Shown piece after piece: positions 21,035 through 39,921 of a stretch of 64,000 bases of DNA (within the stretch, counting starts at the first letter, position 1; each line of letters begins with the position of its first letter). The stretch is taken from positions 866,001 through 930,000 of the forward strand of contig JASJOG010000043.1 in assembly GCA_030142905.1 (NCBI GenBank), written 5' to 3'. Origin of the DNA: Heliopora coerulea. Lineage: Eukaryota; Cnidaria; Anthozoa; Scleralcyonacea; Helioporidae. The notes below the pieces were generated by a model. It ran no database searches and was not told where the DNA came from. It was given only the letters and a program-made list of their open reading frames with translations. The position numbers were made by a program, and so were the translations under genes.

Positions 21035-24000
21035 CTAAAGACAAAGAAGGAAAGAAAGAAGATATGAAAGATGCGCTTCATTAGAAATATGGGGTGCGAT
21101 AGTTAGAATAAATGCGTACGAAGATCAAAGAAATTAAATGCCAGCACAACATAAATTATGATTTTAGAAATTTGAGAGCTTGGATATATGTTAAGATAGA
21201 AGAATGATCTTCAAGCTCTGTACTCAGAAAATGATTTCTGAGCCCCAGACGGGGATCGAACCCGCAACCTTCTGATGACCGGTGAGACGCTCGAACTTGC
21301 ACCTTAGCTCACCATCTGAGTCTCGGTAGCTCAATGGTTAGAGCGTCTCACCGGTCATCAGAAGGTTGCGGGTTCGATCCCTGTCTGGGGCTCAGAAATC
21401 ATTTTCTGAGTACAGAGCTTGAAGATCATTCATCTATCTTAACAACATAAATTCATGAAATAAGCACGATGGATAATAAAACTTTCAACTCCATGGTTAT
21501 AAGCACATGTTAATAAAATCAATTCATGCTAAAGTATTAAATGTTTGATTTTCTAGCAACTTGATCTAACCTTTATTGTCTTTTTAGATTCCGGTAATCT
21601 AAAAAAAAGAAAATTCGAGATGAGAACACCAAATCATCAATATACAAGCTCGAAACATCAACATTTGTTCTTCCTTTTTGAACAGGTTCTTCTCTGTTAT
21701 GTTTTAAATGTGTAATGTACACTTTGGAAGGAGTTTGAACGTGTGACATATCTTTGGTCTACAACACAGCGGCGTAATACACTCTTAAAGATTTAATGTA
21801 GAAGACAGTTGCATAACTCACTGTTTACGGAAGATACGGCTGAGCAATAGTCAGTAAAACTTACAGTAAAATTTGGTTGTATAATCCCAATGAACAAATA
21901 AACCGTGAACTTTGCAGTCATCACAAATAATATCTATCAAAGTGTTGGTCATTTACCTCTGACATTCTAAACAAATAGCGACTTGTTCGTCATTTCTGTG
22001 GCAATCATTTTCTCGACTGAGTTTATGTTTATTTGCTTTTCCGGTCGAAGAACTACCACGGGAAGGGTCAACTAATTGGAAAAACACAAAAGGTTACTTT
22101 GGAGTAGTTGGAAATGCTAAATGTTCAACTTACACAAATGTTTTTTTTTTTATTTCATGTCTTTCTGTCCTATCTGCCTGTCTGTCTGTCTGTCTATTCA
22201 TTCGTCCATCTCTCTGCCTGTTTATTTGGCCGTTTGCTTGTTCGTCTTTCCTCTAGTATGCCTGCTACTTCTGTCTGCTTGTCTATCTGTCTGCCAATCT
22301 TTCCGTCTGTCTGTCTATCTGTCTGCCTGTCTGTCAGCCTCTCTGTCTATCAGTCTGCATGTCTGTCTGCCTGTCTGTCTGCCTGTCTGCCTGTCTGTCT
22401 GCCTGCCTCCCTGCCTGCCTGCCTGTCTGCCTGCCTGCCTGTCTGCCTGCCTGCCTGTCTGCCTGTCTGCCTGTCTGTCTGTCTACCTGTCTGCCTATCT
22501 GTCTGTCTGCTGGTCTGTCTATCTGTATTTTTCACATAGAGAGTATATGAAAAAAGTTTCAGATTTACTGGTGCTAAATTATGGAACATTTTACCAGTTT
22601 CGATTAAACTCTCTAGTACTTTGTCGTCATTCAAGCGAAATTTGACCTAGCTCAGCTCCATGGAAAATAGTTTATAATTGTTTTGTCTATCTTACTCTAT
22701 ATTTTCAGCTTTCTTTTGTAAACGTCGGCTCTCATGAAAGGCAATTGTACTGTAGTTGACTAAGGTTCCGAATTTAAATAAAGTTTTCTCTCTCTCTCTC
22801 TTTCTCTCTCTATCTGTCTGTGTCTCGGTCTTTCTGTTTGCCAGTGTGTCTGCCTGTCTGTCTGCTGGTATGGTTGTTGGTGTTTATGTCCTTCTGTCTG
22901 TTAGTACGCCCGTCATCCGTCGTTCTGTAACTCTGTGCGTCGGTCCAAACATTCAGTTGCGATATTCTGGTCTTCGGCTAGTGTTGGAGTTTACAGTTCT
23001 CCACTGTGATTGGTCTAATCTGAGTACTCAAGGAGGACGGACGAAAGCTGCTGGAGTGATTAAATGTTTGCTCCCTTCGACGTAATTTTCCTTTGACTTT
23101 CCCTTGTCAAGCGAAGGACAAGTAAATCCAATGGTGAGACTGGTTCCTTACGGTAATTATTTTAACCCTGTGATCGAAATGAATGCAGAGGACTTGGGCG
23201 CAACAGCTTCCAACTTCGACTCGGAGTTATCAAATATCCGAACGGCCTTGATGTTTGCTGTATATAGCAGATGAAACGTATCTTCGAGCTCAATATACCT
23301 CCCAGATGCTAGCACTTCTGGAGTTCGGTGGATCACAACTTAAGATTTTAGTACAGAAAGTTGGTATTCAGAGTTTGTCTTTACTATTCCGTGGCACAAC
23401 CATGGTTTTCCTCTCATAAATCATACCATTTTTCATTCCAAACGTCTCCTCTTTGGTTGCGCCACAGCAAGCCATTTAATTTACAGACTTTTGGGTGATG
23501 CAATACGGTATATCGAGTCTGGTATACTGGGCTAATTAAACTTTAAATCAAATGGTTTTGATTTGAAGTAACCATGCGGCACATTCATGGCTCGAATTGG
23601 GATTCAAAACAAGGAAAATGCAACAAAAAGGAAAGTTCAGTAAGCACACGAAAGCTACACTCGTAATTGTAGTTTAAACGAAAGAAATTGTCTTCTGAAC
23701 GCGTTTTCAATTCCAAAGACAGACAAATCCGAGTACTCACAAATTCACATACAGACCTTGATTATTAGTGGTTGGATTACTTCTTCTTTTAAACTCTAGT
23801 TCTCTTTGTTTTTCCCCTTAAAAAATCATCGATTAAATTAGGGTACACAACCTGTTCCATAACTCACGCAAGAGGAGTTCTCCTAATTTTCCTTGGGCCC
23901 CACCCTTCCCTTTGTTCACCTTACGCCTTCCTTGATCACCCTACCGCTCCACGTCCCCCCTATTCTACCATGTGCTACCTGACCCCCCTTCGTTTCACCC

Positions 24001-25961
24001 ATTGTTCACCTTTCTTCTCTAATTTTGACCGAGTTTTCGCCTTTGAAGCATTCTCAGTCTCCATTACCGTCTTTTTCTCGACATCCACTTCCATTTCCAC
24101 CTCTACTTCTACCGCCACTTCCACCTCCCAAAACCACATTCCACTTCCGTCTATCCTCCACCCTTACATCTCCATCTTTGTTGCTCTCCCCGTTCCCGTT
24201 AATAATCTACCCCATCCGGCTCCTAATCCTTTTCTAGCCCCCACCTCAAAGTGTTTCCTCCCCACCCTTTCTTCAGCCTCTCCTCTGTCTTCTTAGCCAA
24301 GCGCTTGACAAATAAGCCTGGACACGAAGTGGGAATCAGACAATAGACCAATTTCTGAACCCTTTGTTTGCCTACGGGACATCAGAGTCCCTTCTTCTCC
24401 AAAGGGTTTAGTTGACATGCCAGTCTACTTGTGGTAAAGAAAGGGTTAAATACAATAGTGCATCATTTCGCACGCGTATCCTCGACTTCATTCCATTGAA
24501 TTCCGTTTAAAGAACGCAAAAGGTTTGAACAATGAGTAGAATTGAATGGAATTCAAAAGAATGAAGTAAAGGCCGCGCGTGTGTATCACTGAATTTAGTG
24601 TTTATACAGTTGGTCCATTTCTTAGGTTATAAGGAAATCTCGTATGTGAAATTTATATCTCATATCATGACTTCACGTGCAAAATTTTGAGCCATACGTT
24701 TTCTTGCAGTTGAGTTACTTACTTTCCTGCAATCCGGGAACGAGCTTGTAAACTACGTCTTGTATGGTTCTATCAAGCCTAGGAAAGAAAAGTAAACACA
24801 AAATAGGTACATCGTCTTGAAACAGTCTCAGATCGTTTCAAAGAGATCTAACTCACACTGATGACAAAGCGGTCCAGTGGGTCCACAATTGGCGAAAATT
24901 ATCTCCAGTTCACAAGTTGAAGTCACATTGTATGAATCGGTGAGTGTGTTTGCCTATGCATTTCTATCATAAAAATGAACCTATCTTACCTTAAATAGTT
25001 CATGGGATGACTGTGGTGAATCACTTTATTACACTTGGGACAATGAGTATTATCTTCCAAGTGTTTCACTATACAACTGCGGCAAACTAATAAAACAAAA
25101 TGCCATCAGTATTCTAGAAAGGACTGGAACAAAACATTTTGTTACATCACCAATTAAATACAGGACAGTTATTGGCTGATACCTGGCAGGTTCTACTTCC
25201 TCTATCACTCCCAACACCAATGCGAAAACTGACTAGTCACCAGGTTCGGAGGGGTCTTTGCTCAATCGTCCCATGGCACAACGGCCAATCCAAGCATGAT
25301 TATCAATTTGCAAGAAACTGTAACGACTTATATCGCATATGTATCAACTAATTATTACTCTCTGATGATGTTGCGCGGAGCAGTGAAACGTAAGAACTGT
25401 TAAACCTTTCACAATGCCAATTTTCCGAGTTTTTGTCGGGCTGTTGTATTAATACTTTGCCTAAAATTTCCGCCTGGCTCATCAATCGCCGACTTAGCAA
25501 AAAACATAATCGTCGCACAAAAAAAATGATATGCCGCGCAAAGAAAGGTTATCGCCGTGTAAAATGTGTTATTACTACGCAACGAAGTGTAACCGCTCGG
25601 TAAAAATGTGTTCTTTCAATGGAAAAAAGGTGTAAGAGGCATGTAAAAAGTTGGCTATCATTGTGCTAAAAAGTGTAGTGATGATCCAACAATGTTATGC
25701 CGCACGGGAAAATATCGAAGTCACTGTTCAAAATCACGTCTTCCCGTGCTTAAAAGACGTCTCTCCATGTAAAAATTTACAACATTCAACAACCATGAGG
25801 AAGAACTTGTTTATGAACCTTGGTGGTTGTAATACAGTTGAGTTTGAAGACTTACAAGTGTGAAGACATTCTGTAACTGTGGAGGCGTTGATAAGGTAGC
25901 CAGAACAGACGCCACAAATTATAAACTCATTAAGTTCGTTCAGCTGTACTTTTTTCTCCAT
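20400..25961 (-). CDS. Polycomb group RING finger protein, PCGF3/5-like (PCGF-A)
   Basis: PCGF proteins pair with RING1 in PRC1-type complexes that ubiquitinate histone H2A in the nucleus. Exons: 25961-25856, 25086-24990, 24778-24723, 23816-23757, 22071-21957, an unfound microexon, 21034-20936, 20792-20712, 20447-20400 (stop TGA). The ATG at 25961 begins MEKKVQLNELNEFIICGVC. The C3HC4 RING spans residues 16-54 with C16, C19, C32, H34, C37, C40, C51 and C54. Then come DRTIQDVVYKLVPGLQE, CHRNDEQVAICLEC, and a C-terminal RAWUL domain (LKRKYLKLSSQATVQILRK, NEELLGKDHTLKF, LTRWKFK, LMLHYRSSLQLI). These match human PCGF3/PCGF5 as I know them. Phases agree except that 21957 ends in phase 2 and 21034 starts in phase 0, so a tiny exon of length 3n+1 must lie between. 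Confidence 0.92.
21190..21444. mobile_element. tRNA-like palindromic element, copy 1
   Basis: Inverted repeat of about 255 bp with arms near 100 bp that begin GTTAAGATAG and include a tRNA-like segment. On the plus strand, about 21319-21389 can be arranged as a tRNA: box A (TAGCTCAATGGTTAGAGC), a D stem GCTC/GAGC, box B (GGTTCGATCCC) and an acceptor stem that pairs mainly with wobbles. The anticodon arm has a mismatch, so a working tRNA is unlikely. The left arm is the reverse complement of its 3' part plus the flank. In a PCGF-A intron. Confidence 0.9.
22165..22530. repeat. CTGT/CTGC tetranucleotide array
   Basis: About 365 bp of (CTGT)n and (CTGC)n in the intron between PCGF-A exons 23757 and 22071. 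It yields Cys/Leu/Ser/Pro-rich open frames on the plus strand and Arg/Gln-rich ones on the minus strand. A short (TC)n run follows at 22787-22812. Confidence 0.95.
24459..24590. repeat. Imperfect inverted repeat in a PCGF-A intron
   Basis: CTTCATTCCATTGAATTCC on the left and GGAATTCAAAAGAATGAAG on the right, flanked by CGCACGCGTAT and GCGCGTGTG. Probably an old MITE. Confidence 0.55.
24990..25961 (-). CDS. PCGF-A RING finger exons
   Basis: Two exons form the RING. The first (25961-25856) holds the start codon and ends in ECLHT plus one base; the second (25086-24990) begins by completing a Phe codon and continues CRSCIVKHLEDNTHCPKC. The intron splits the RING at exactly the same codon as in the paralog at 31728-39043. 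All eight zinc ligands are present. Confidence 0.95.
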
Positions 25962-26044
25962 GACACGAACTCTTCAACTCTAAAAAAAGAAGCGTTATGT
26001 ACACATTACTCAATGTTTTTATTTTTACAGGTGTTTGAGGCCTA

Positions 26045-26760
26045 GTTTATAAGCTGTGCCCTGTCAAGCCGTACCAATATTGGCACGGCTTGGCTGAGCT
26101 TGTAAACCATCAAACTCTAAAAAGACTGGAACGATACCTTGTAGTACCAGGCTTCACGATTGAATGAAGCCGACATGGGGGCAGCCACGTAGGTCAAAAA
26201 CACGCGTGGGGAAAAGTTGTATTGAACCTTTACTTTTCATTGACAGTTAATTCTGACAAATACGCAGCCGTACCGACATTTTCCTCTACTTACTAAGGAG
26301 AAAAAAGAAAACTGTCAAACAATCCGAAATTCGGGTGAAGTTTTTCACAATAGGTTGCGTGATTTATGGCGTAGGGGACTGGGATGACCTGCAAATTGAC
26401 CTGCATGTCAGCCTCCATGATGGCTTCAAAATACAGTTTGCAGGATTGCGTTCCAGTCTTTTTAGAGCACACTGGTATTGACTGAGCAGTTTAGCCGTGC
26501 CGAGTGGAGCCGTGCCAAGCCGAGCCATGCGCCTTTCACCAAGGTCGTGTTGCACGGCTCAGCACGGCTGAAGATCAGTTTATAAACCGAGTTGAGAAGA
26601 GCTGTGCTGTGCCGACTCATGCACTGCTCTGCTTGTTGAGGGACACAGGTTTGGCGTTCTTTCTCGTACTTTTGGGAAAGTACAGACAGAGCTTGGCAGG
26701 CTTGGCAGGCTTGGCACGGATTTATAAACCCCAGCTGTACCGTGCCGAGCTGTTAAAATA
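26045..26760. repeat. Region rich in GCCGTGCC/GGCACGGC words upstream of PCGF-A
   Basis: Words such as AAGCCGTACC, TTGGCACGGCTTGGC, AGCCGTGCCGAG, CACGGCTCAGCACGGC and TTTATAAACCCCAGC recur in both orientations between about 26045 and 26760. The ends read GTTTATAAGC and GGATTTATAAACC. This looks like an old repeat-derived element, but I could not define clean termini. Confidence 0.45.
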
Positions 26761-29700
26761 TACCAGCACTAAGGTTAACTATCGTATTATTTATTAGACA
26801 CGGTTTCTTTTTTAATATACAAAAAAATGACAAACAGAAAAATTTTAAACAGGTATAATAAAATACTTTCAAAGGGCTTATCAAGGGTTTTTGTACGGAT
26901 AAGGTAATCTTTTTTGATCAAAACTGCGCAAAACTTGCAACTTTGTGTGGAAATGTTAGGTCGACTATCAGTAAGATCATTTATAGATAATTAAAAGCTT
27001 TCATATTTCCAGGTGTTGCATGATATGGCTGTTTACTGAAGAATATTTTAGATGAATTGCCACACTGGATTCAATCGATCTTAGGAAAAGCACAAGGCAT
27101 CGAAAACAATTTCTTAATGGTAAGACGTTAAACGAAACGATGATGTTGTAATTTAGACAGCAGCAGTGATATAAGAATTAGAGTAAGGGCAATTCTGCAT
27201 AGCCTATATTAGGTGTGTATTATTACACACGTTGTGTAATATTTAATCGTAAATGTCCATCATTAAGGATGGAAAGTGTGTCTGTGTTTAGCATTGAAAT
27301 CATGGCAATGGAGTCTTTCGTTTGTTCTCATTTTATTTAAACCAACTTTTTAAAATTTCATCCTGAACATATTGAACGTTTAACCACTCATTTACATTTG
27401 CTAGCTCTTTTCGTAAAGCATCAAAGAACTATACTTGAATAACAATAAAAAAGCATAAAAAAGTTCTTTTTTTTACTGTACAAGTTGGTTGGTTTCAGGA
27501 ATCATTTCGAGATTTACTCTGAAAGCAATCCCCAAAAATCTTTTTCCGAAGCAGACTTAGGTAACTATATGTACCTAAATATTTCTTAAACTAGGCCGTG
27601 CAATTCTTTGTGTCCACGTTAACATACAAGGTTAGTACATCAACTTCCTCCTGGAGGATCATGCGGAACAGTGCAGTAATATTTCATAACGCGTTTCAGT
27701 AGATTTGGAAATTGGCGTTAAAGATCTACATCCCCAGTTGTCAACATAAACTAAAACTGCTGATCGAGTTCTTTTGTTTGTATCCTATGAAGGTGTCGGA
27801 ATTTAAACGTTTCTTATGTCATGTTTTGTGATATATTTTCGTATCTTTGGTGTGGGTGAGATAATTTCCCGGTTGCCCTGGGCAAATGTTGACAAACTTC
27901 AACATCAATTCAGACGTCGCCCTTCGTGACAACCAAATACAAAGTATAGCATCAGTTGTTGGGCAGTCTTGGCACGTTTTTGAAAATACTGATCGAAAGT
28001 AATGAACGTTGAAATTAGATACCGATCTGAATTACCTGACTTGAACCTTTAATTACACAAATTAATTTTATTATAATTCAACGTGTCCTTGATGTTAACA
28101 CACAAATGAAATCATCCTACACTCCAGTCCGCACATCGTCAAAATACTTAGAGGACTGCACCGGAAAATGCTAAAACAAGGAAATTGAAACTGCGGGTCC
28201 CTCACAAGCCAGTCATTTACCGTAAATGCCATTTGGAAAAAGCACTGTCGTTGCTTAGAGTTAGACTATGCCGTCGTCTGTCAGGGGTTAATTACATCGT
28301 GAATTTCACTCCGAGTGAAATCTCATCTTCGGCCGACGAAGATGTCTCTTTAACTGTTTAAAATCATATTCCGATGACATGACGAAAATTTCATACCCGA
28401 CTCAGCTTTTGAAATCTTAGTCATGCTAGCAAGGCTGAAATTCTTCAACGTATTAAACCTCATTGGCTTCGGGCGAGCACTAATAACTCGAGTACTAGGG
28501 AACTAGGCAGGAAGCAAAGGAAACTCTTAAACATATGGAAGTTTGAAGATCACGAACGAACCATTTTTAAGCACATGCCATATTTTAATGACGTGAAAGA
28601 TGTAGTACATGGACTTTATACTCTGTCGAAAGTTTTTTGACTTGAGACATCGGTATTTCTGTAACACACGGCGTTTGACATTCTTTGATTTCATCCTCGG
28701 TCTTATCATGTATGACCCAGTATTTATCTGGACTCAAACATATATATCGTGCATTATTTCATATCACTTGACGTGTAAGGGTGTATGAGATAATCCACGG
28801 ACAAGGATGGTTAATTAATAATAACTCGGACATCTACTATATATAACTTTCGAGGAACAGTAATTCAGTAAAAACCGAGGTTTAATCCTACTAAGCAATT
28901 ACTTGCTAAATTCTAGACTACTTGAAGTCAGTCTGAGCGACGCTGAAAATCTCGCACAGTAGTTCACTCGAATTTCACTGGATGTTCACGGCCCATAAGG
29001 TGAACCGAGAACAGCTTTACCTTTGGATCAAGAGAACTGAACAGGGAAGCATGCAAAATTAATCACACGAAAACTTTACAATGGGGTACAAAGTATGTTT
29101 AAGAAAGCTTCACCATAAATGACATTTCATAAAACATATACAATTATCATAATTCACAAAGCCAACACAAGTAAATGAGTTGTATCAACTTCAAACCTCA
29201 TCCGGAATTCTATTTGATAAAGATGAGCAGCACAGAATTTACTGTCATAGAGACTTGATGGGAGAATAGCTTGTGTTTTATGTATTCACGACTATCGCGG
29301 TGTGTGAATGATATTGGCATTAAGAATAAACTCGGACTCCATAGTTTATCCTTGGAAGAACTGTAGTTTATCCATACATCAAACAAGAACATCTGGTGGG
29401 TCATTAAGCTCTCAGTGGAAAGGTTTAGAACCCTTTTGTTCATCTTTCTCTAACAAAGATTTACTTAGACTAGAATATAGCTATGATTCATATTTTCCTT
29501 ACGTTAAAACAGTCCCCAGTTCTGATTCCGTTCTCACACAACGTCTTCCTCGCAAACTTTACGGTGCTGGGTACTTGGCACCTCGATGCTTTGTCGGAAA
29601 CCCAATTTCCAGCTGTGAGCACACTCCTTGTCTTACTCTTTGATCGGAAGTCAACGTAGGCTTTTGAAAACATAAGTGACACCTTTAACCTTACTATCTC

Positions 29701-30640
29701 AAGTATGCATGGCAATCGGCCAGAGGAATTTTTATTTAACAGTAAGCAGCTTGGTGGATCGTAAGAGAGCATAAGTAGTAGCCTAATTTGCAAGCAAACA
29801 TTGTCAGCGGGTCTCAGTGTCTCAATATGTTGGTGTGTTATTCCTCGTGGCGGTGTACCGCTTGACTCAATCATTATACATTAACAAAATTATTATCAAC
29901 GGAAGCCTTAGGTTTGTCGTTTTTTCCTTCATCACAATTTAATGACAAATGAGAAAAGCAAGAAATGATTGAACACATCATCAAATATACACTTACATCA
30001 ATCCACACTCACTCAGGCACGCAAAATAAGATCTTGCCTTCTTGACTTCCACTTGCATGCGACTTGTGTGAATTGGACAAGAACGGCATTTTTGGTTTCA
30101 ATATTTGACTGCAGATGAGCAGAAATTGTGCGGGAACTTCAGTCCACACTCGAATTAAACTCTTCTTTGCATGAATGGACTAGCCACATGTTCTCTCACA
30201 ACTTACAAGCCGCCCTTTGAATTCTGAGCAAATGTAAGTGTTTATGCTCTTTAAACAGACCAAATACAAACCAAATTAAAAAAAAACAAAACAAAATTAC
30301 TCCGAATAAAATAAGAGGTCGCCTTTGTTTTTTAAAGTTCAATTTCATTTACCAGAATGCAATTTGCGTAATGAAACTCTTTCTGTTGGGTCCATTTGTC
30401 TTATCTTGCTAAAACATGAAGGACCATGCAAGATTTTCGCTGCCGCACGTACATCTTCAAGAAATACAGTTTGCGAGCGAAACTCGAGCTCAGCAAGTCC
30501 GAAAATTGTGATATTCTAATATATTAACGAATCCACGTCACTTTGTACGAAGCTCAATTTGAATAATGAACTTTAAACTCGCAAATTAGTCACTTGCTTG
30601 GTGTTTGATATCAACTCTTCCCGTCTGGTTGGACTTCATG

Positions 30641-30690
30641 ATTTTACACTGGCTAATGACAGACGATTTTACTCATCGAGGGGAGACGTC
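30641..30690 (+). repeat. Dispersed GACGAGTAAA-TCGTCTGG repeat, copy 2
   Basis: Reads TTTTACACTGGCTAATGACA and then GACGATTTTACTCATCGAGG, GGAGACGTC. A more degenerate version follows at about 30750-30790. Upstream of PCGF-B. Confidence 0.8.
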
Positions 30691-31727
30691 TCGGCCAGGA
30701 AAGAGTTGAAAAGTGTCTCAATTAACACTTCCTTATTTTACCGCAGCGAAAGTCAGACGATTTATTCGAAAATGGGAGACGTCTCGCCTATGCAGAAAAT
30801 AATTTTAAGCTATATAGTAATCTTCTGTTATAACTGTTAGCAAGATGTGATAACCTTGAAACTGTGGCGGTTCTATTGCTTTCTTCACTTCAACAGACTG
30901 TCCTCATTTCACTGAGTACATTTGGTACAGTTATACAGTTGGAGTTGTTGTCTTCCTGTCTCTTGGATGTGCCCACTTGTCTGTGCAAAGATGAGCGAAT
31001 TAATGCAATCAAAATTTCGACTGGTTCGTTTCCATAACCGCGAAATTTGAGAAATGTATGTGAATTTGCCCTGAATTACAGGCTGGATTCTTGCATGCAT
31101 GGTGATGTTTGTGACGTTTAGATGGTGCCGAAAAACAAAGTCTACTGACTAGAAGACTATATCGAATACGAAACAAGGCAAACGCAGCCAAGGGCATGGG
31201 AAGAAGAAGATTTCGGGTGGCCGTCCACAGACCGGGTTATTTCGCCATTTGACCAAAGAAGTGGCTGTAAATAGTTCTTGTTTTTGTTTTTGTTTAGAAA
31301 CAAATTAAAAAGTCAAGCATATACGCCGAGAGTGAGAAATATATCAATATCACGGCAAAAAAGTTGAATGTTTTTGTTATAATTCTTGGTTGTCGTCGCG
31401 AGGAGTTGCCATGCAGTAGAACTGCAGCGTTTTTTGAGCAAGGGACATGATGTTTCTAATAAACCAAGTAATTGTCAACGACAACAAAACCCGTTCTTGA
31501 TAAGATAACCTCATGTTTTAATCTTAGTGACTAAATGAACTAAAATGCAACTCTAAACCCCTCTTAAACTCGACCAATAAGCATGTCTACACACATCCGG
31601 GCCTGTTGACTGCGACTTCACTTGAGAGACGCATCTGCAGAGTGAAGAAACTGGCTCTAGAAAGGGTGCCATTTTTCTTGATTCACGTTGGAGTCAGACA
31701 GGCAGTGTCTCGGTAGGAAGTTCAACA

Positions 31728-39043
<7,316 letters not shown>

Positions 39044-39655
39044 CCGAGCACAAGAGTCTAATGTACAGAGAAATATTTAATCCACAATTTGAAGGGTTCT
39101 GTAGATAAAAAAAACTAATGTTTTGTAGTCACAAGAGTATTTATATTATCTGGTTAATTCAATAGAATTAAAATATGGTATAAGGACAGATGATTTGTCG
39201 ATATTCAGGGACTTGGAAAGTAATTCAAAGTTTAAGGGGAACTTTAGCATATAAAATGGCACTTTGCTTTTTCGCCAAGCTTGTTGTTTACAGGCGTGTG
39301 CAAATTTGTCCTACTCTCTGTGAATAATTTTGTGCTGCACGTTGAGAGCAACTTAGTAGCGGAAACTGTGAACAATGGTTTGGTACATAGCATTGTTAAT
39401 GTTGTACTGTATACTAAACAATGTTCAGTTAGGCTTGGAACAGAGCCGTGCACACCAATCAGTGCTTTGCTCAACACTGTAAACATGATGTTCTGCTGCA
39501 CTGGGGAACAATGATGTGGTTTTCAATTTCCTTGCATGACCAGTTTGTCAGTAAAATTGTACGAAAACTATAGTCCCAATTCTTACAAACAAGAATATCT
39601 GTATGCGTTCTCTACGGTTCATTCTTTGTAAAGTAAACCAAGGCAAGACGTAGTT
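39044..39655. other. Tail-to-tail intergenic region, PCGF-B and homeobox gene
   Basis: Only about 610 bp between the two convergent stop codons. An ATTAAA-like signal is not certain on either strand, but the 3' UTRs are likely close or overlapping. The open frames here on both strands have no recognisable content. Confidence 0.6.
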
Positions 39656-39921
39656 TTATTCATAGCGGTAGTAACGGGAAATCTGACTTGCTTTTCTTTC
39701 CATTTGCTGCCGTTCGCGTTTGTGCTTCATCCTTCGGTTCTGGAACCATACTTTTACTTGTTTCTCTTCAAGATTGAGCTCGTCGGCCAATTTCATTCTC
39801 TTCACACCAATCACATACATGCAGCGACGAAATTCACTTTCAAGACGGTGCAGTTGCATTGGAGAAAATATCGTCCGATATCGCTTTTGCATGCCGTCCT
39901 TCGATGACCGCGAATTTTGGT
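39656..39921 (-). CDS. Homeobox gene exon 2 (homeodomain)
   Basis: The acceptor reads TTTTTGTTCTCCATAG before the exon. It encodes about eleven linker residues, the whole 60-residue homeodomain without interruption, and a short basic tail ending SRYYRYE. The absence of an intron inside the homeodomain is common in ANTP-class genes. Confidence 0.95.

Larger units (their letters stand above)
25962..31727. other. Divergent intergenic region between the two PCGF genes
   Basis: About 5.8 kb separating the start codons of PCGF-A and PCGF-B; it must contain both promoters. It holds the GCCGTGCC-rich repeat region at 26045-26760 and the dispersed repeat at 30641. I see no further conserved coding exon and no clear core promoter motif. 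Confidence 0.6.

Noticed and set aside
21319..21389. A working tRNA gene on the plus strand
   Set aside because: Anticodon stem mismatch, many wobbles in the acceptor stem, no T33 at the anticodon loop, and incorporation into a palindromic repeat with a second partial copy argue for a tRNA-derived repeat.
22108..22645. Cys/Leu-rich plus-strand ORFs and an Arg/Gln-rich minus-strand ORF
   Set aside because: Products of the CTGT/CTGC repeat in a PCGF-A intron. The cysteines are not a cysteine-rich domain.
23970..24296. Ser/Thr/Pro-rich ORF; minus strand reads Glu/Val/Lys-rich
   Set aside because: Low-complexity TCCACTTCCA-type sequence. I considered the minus-strand frame as the missing PCGF-A linker exon, but 23816-23757 fits by phase and by sequence (EKQRELEFKRRSN).
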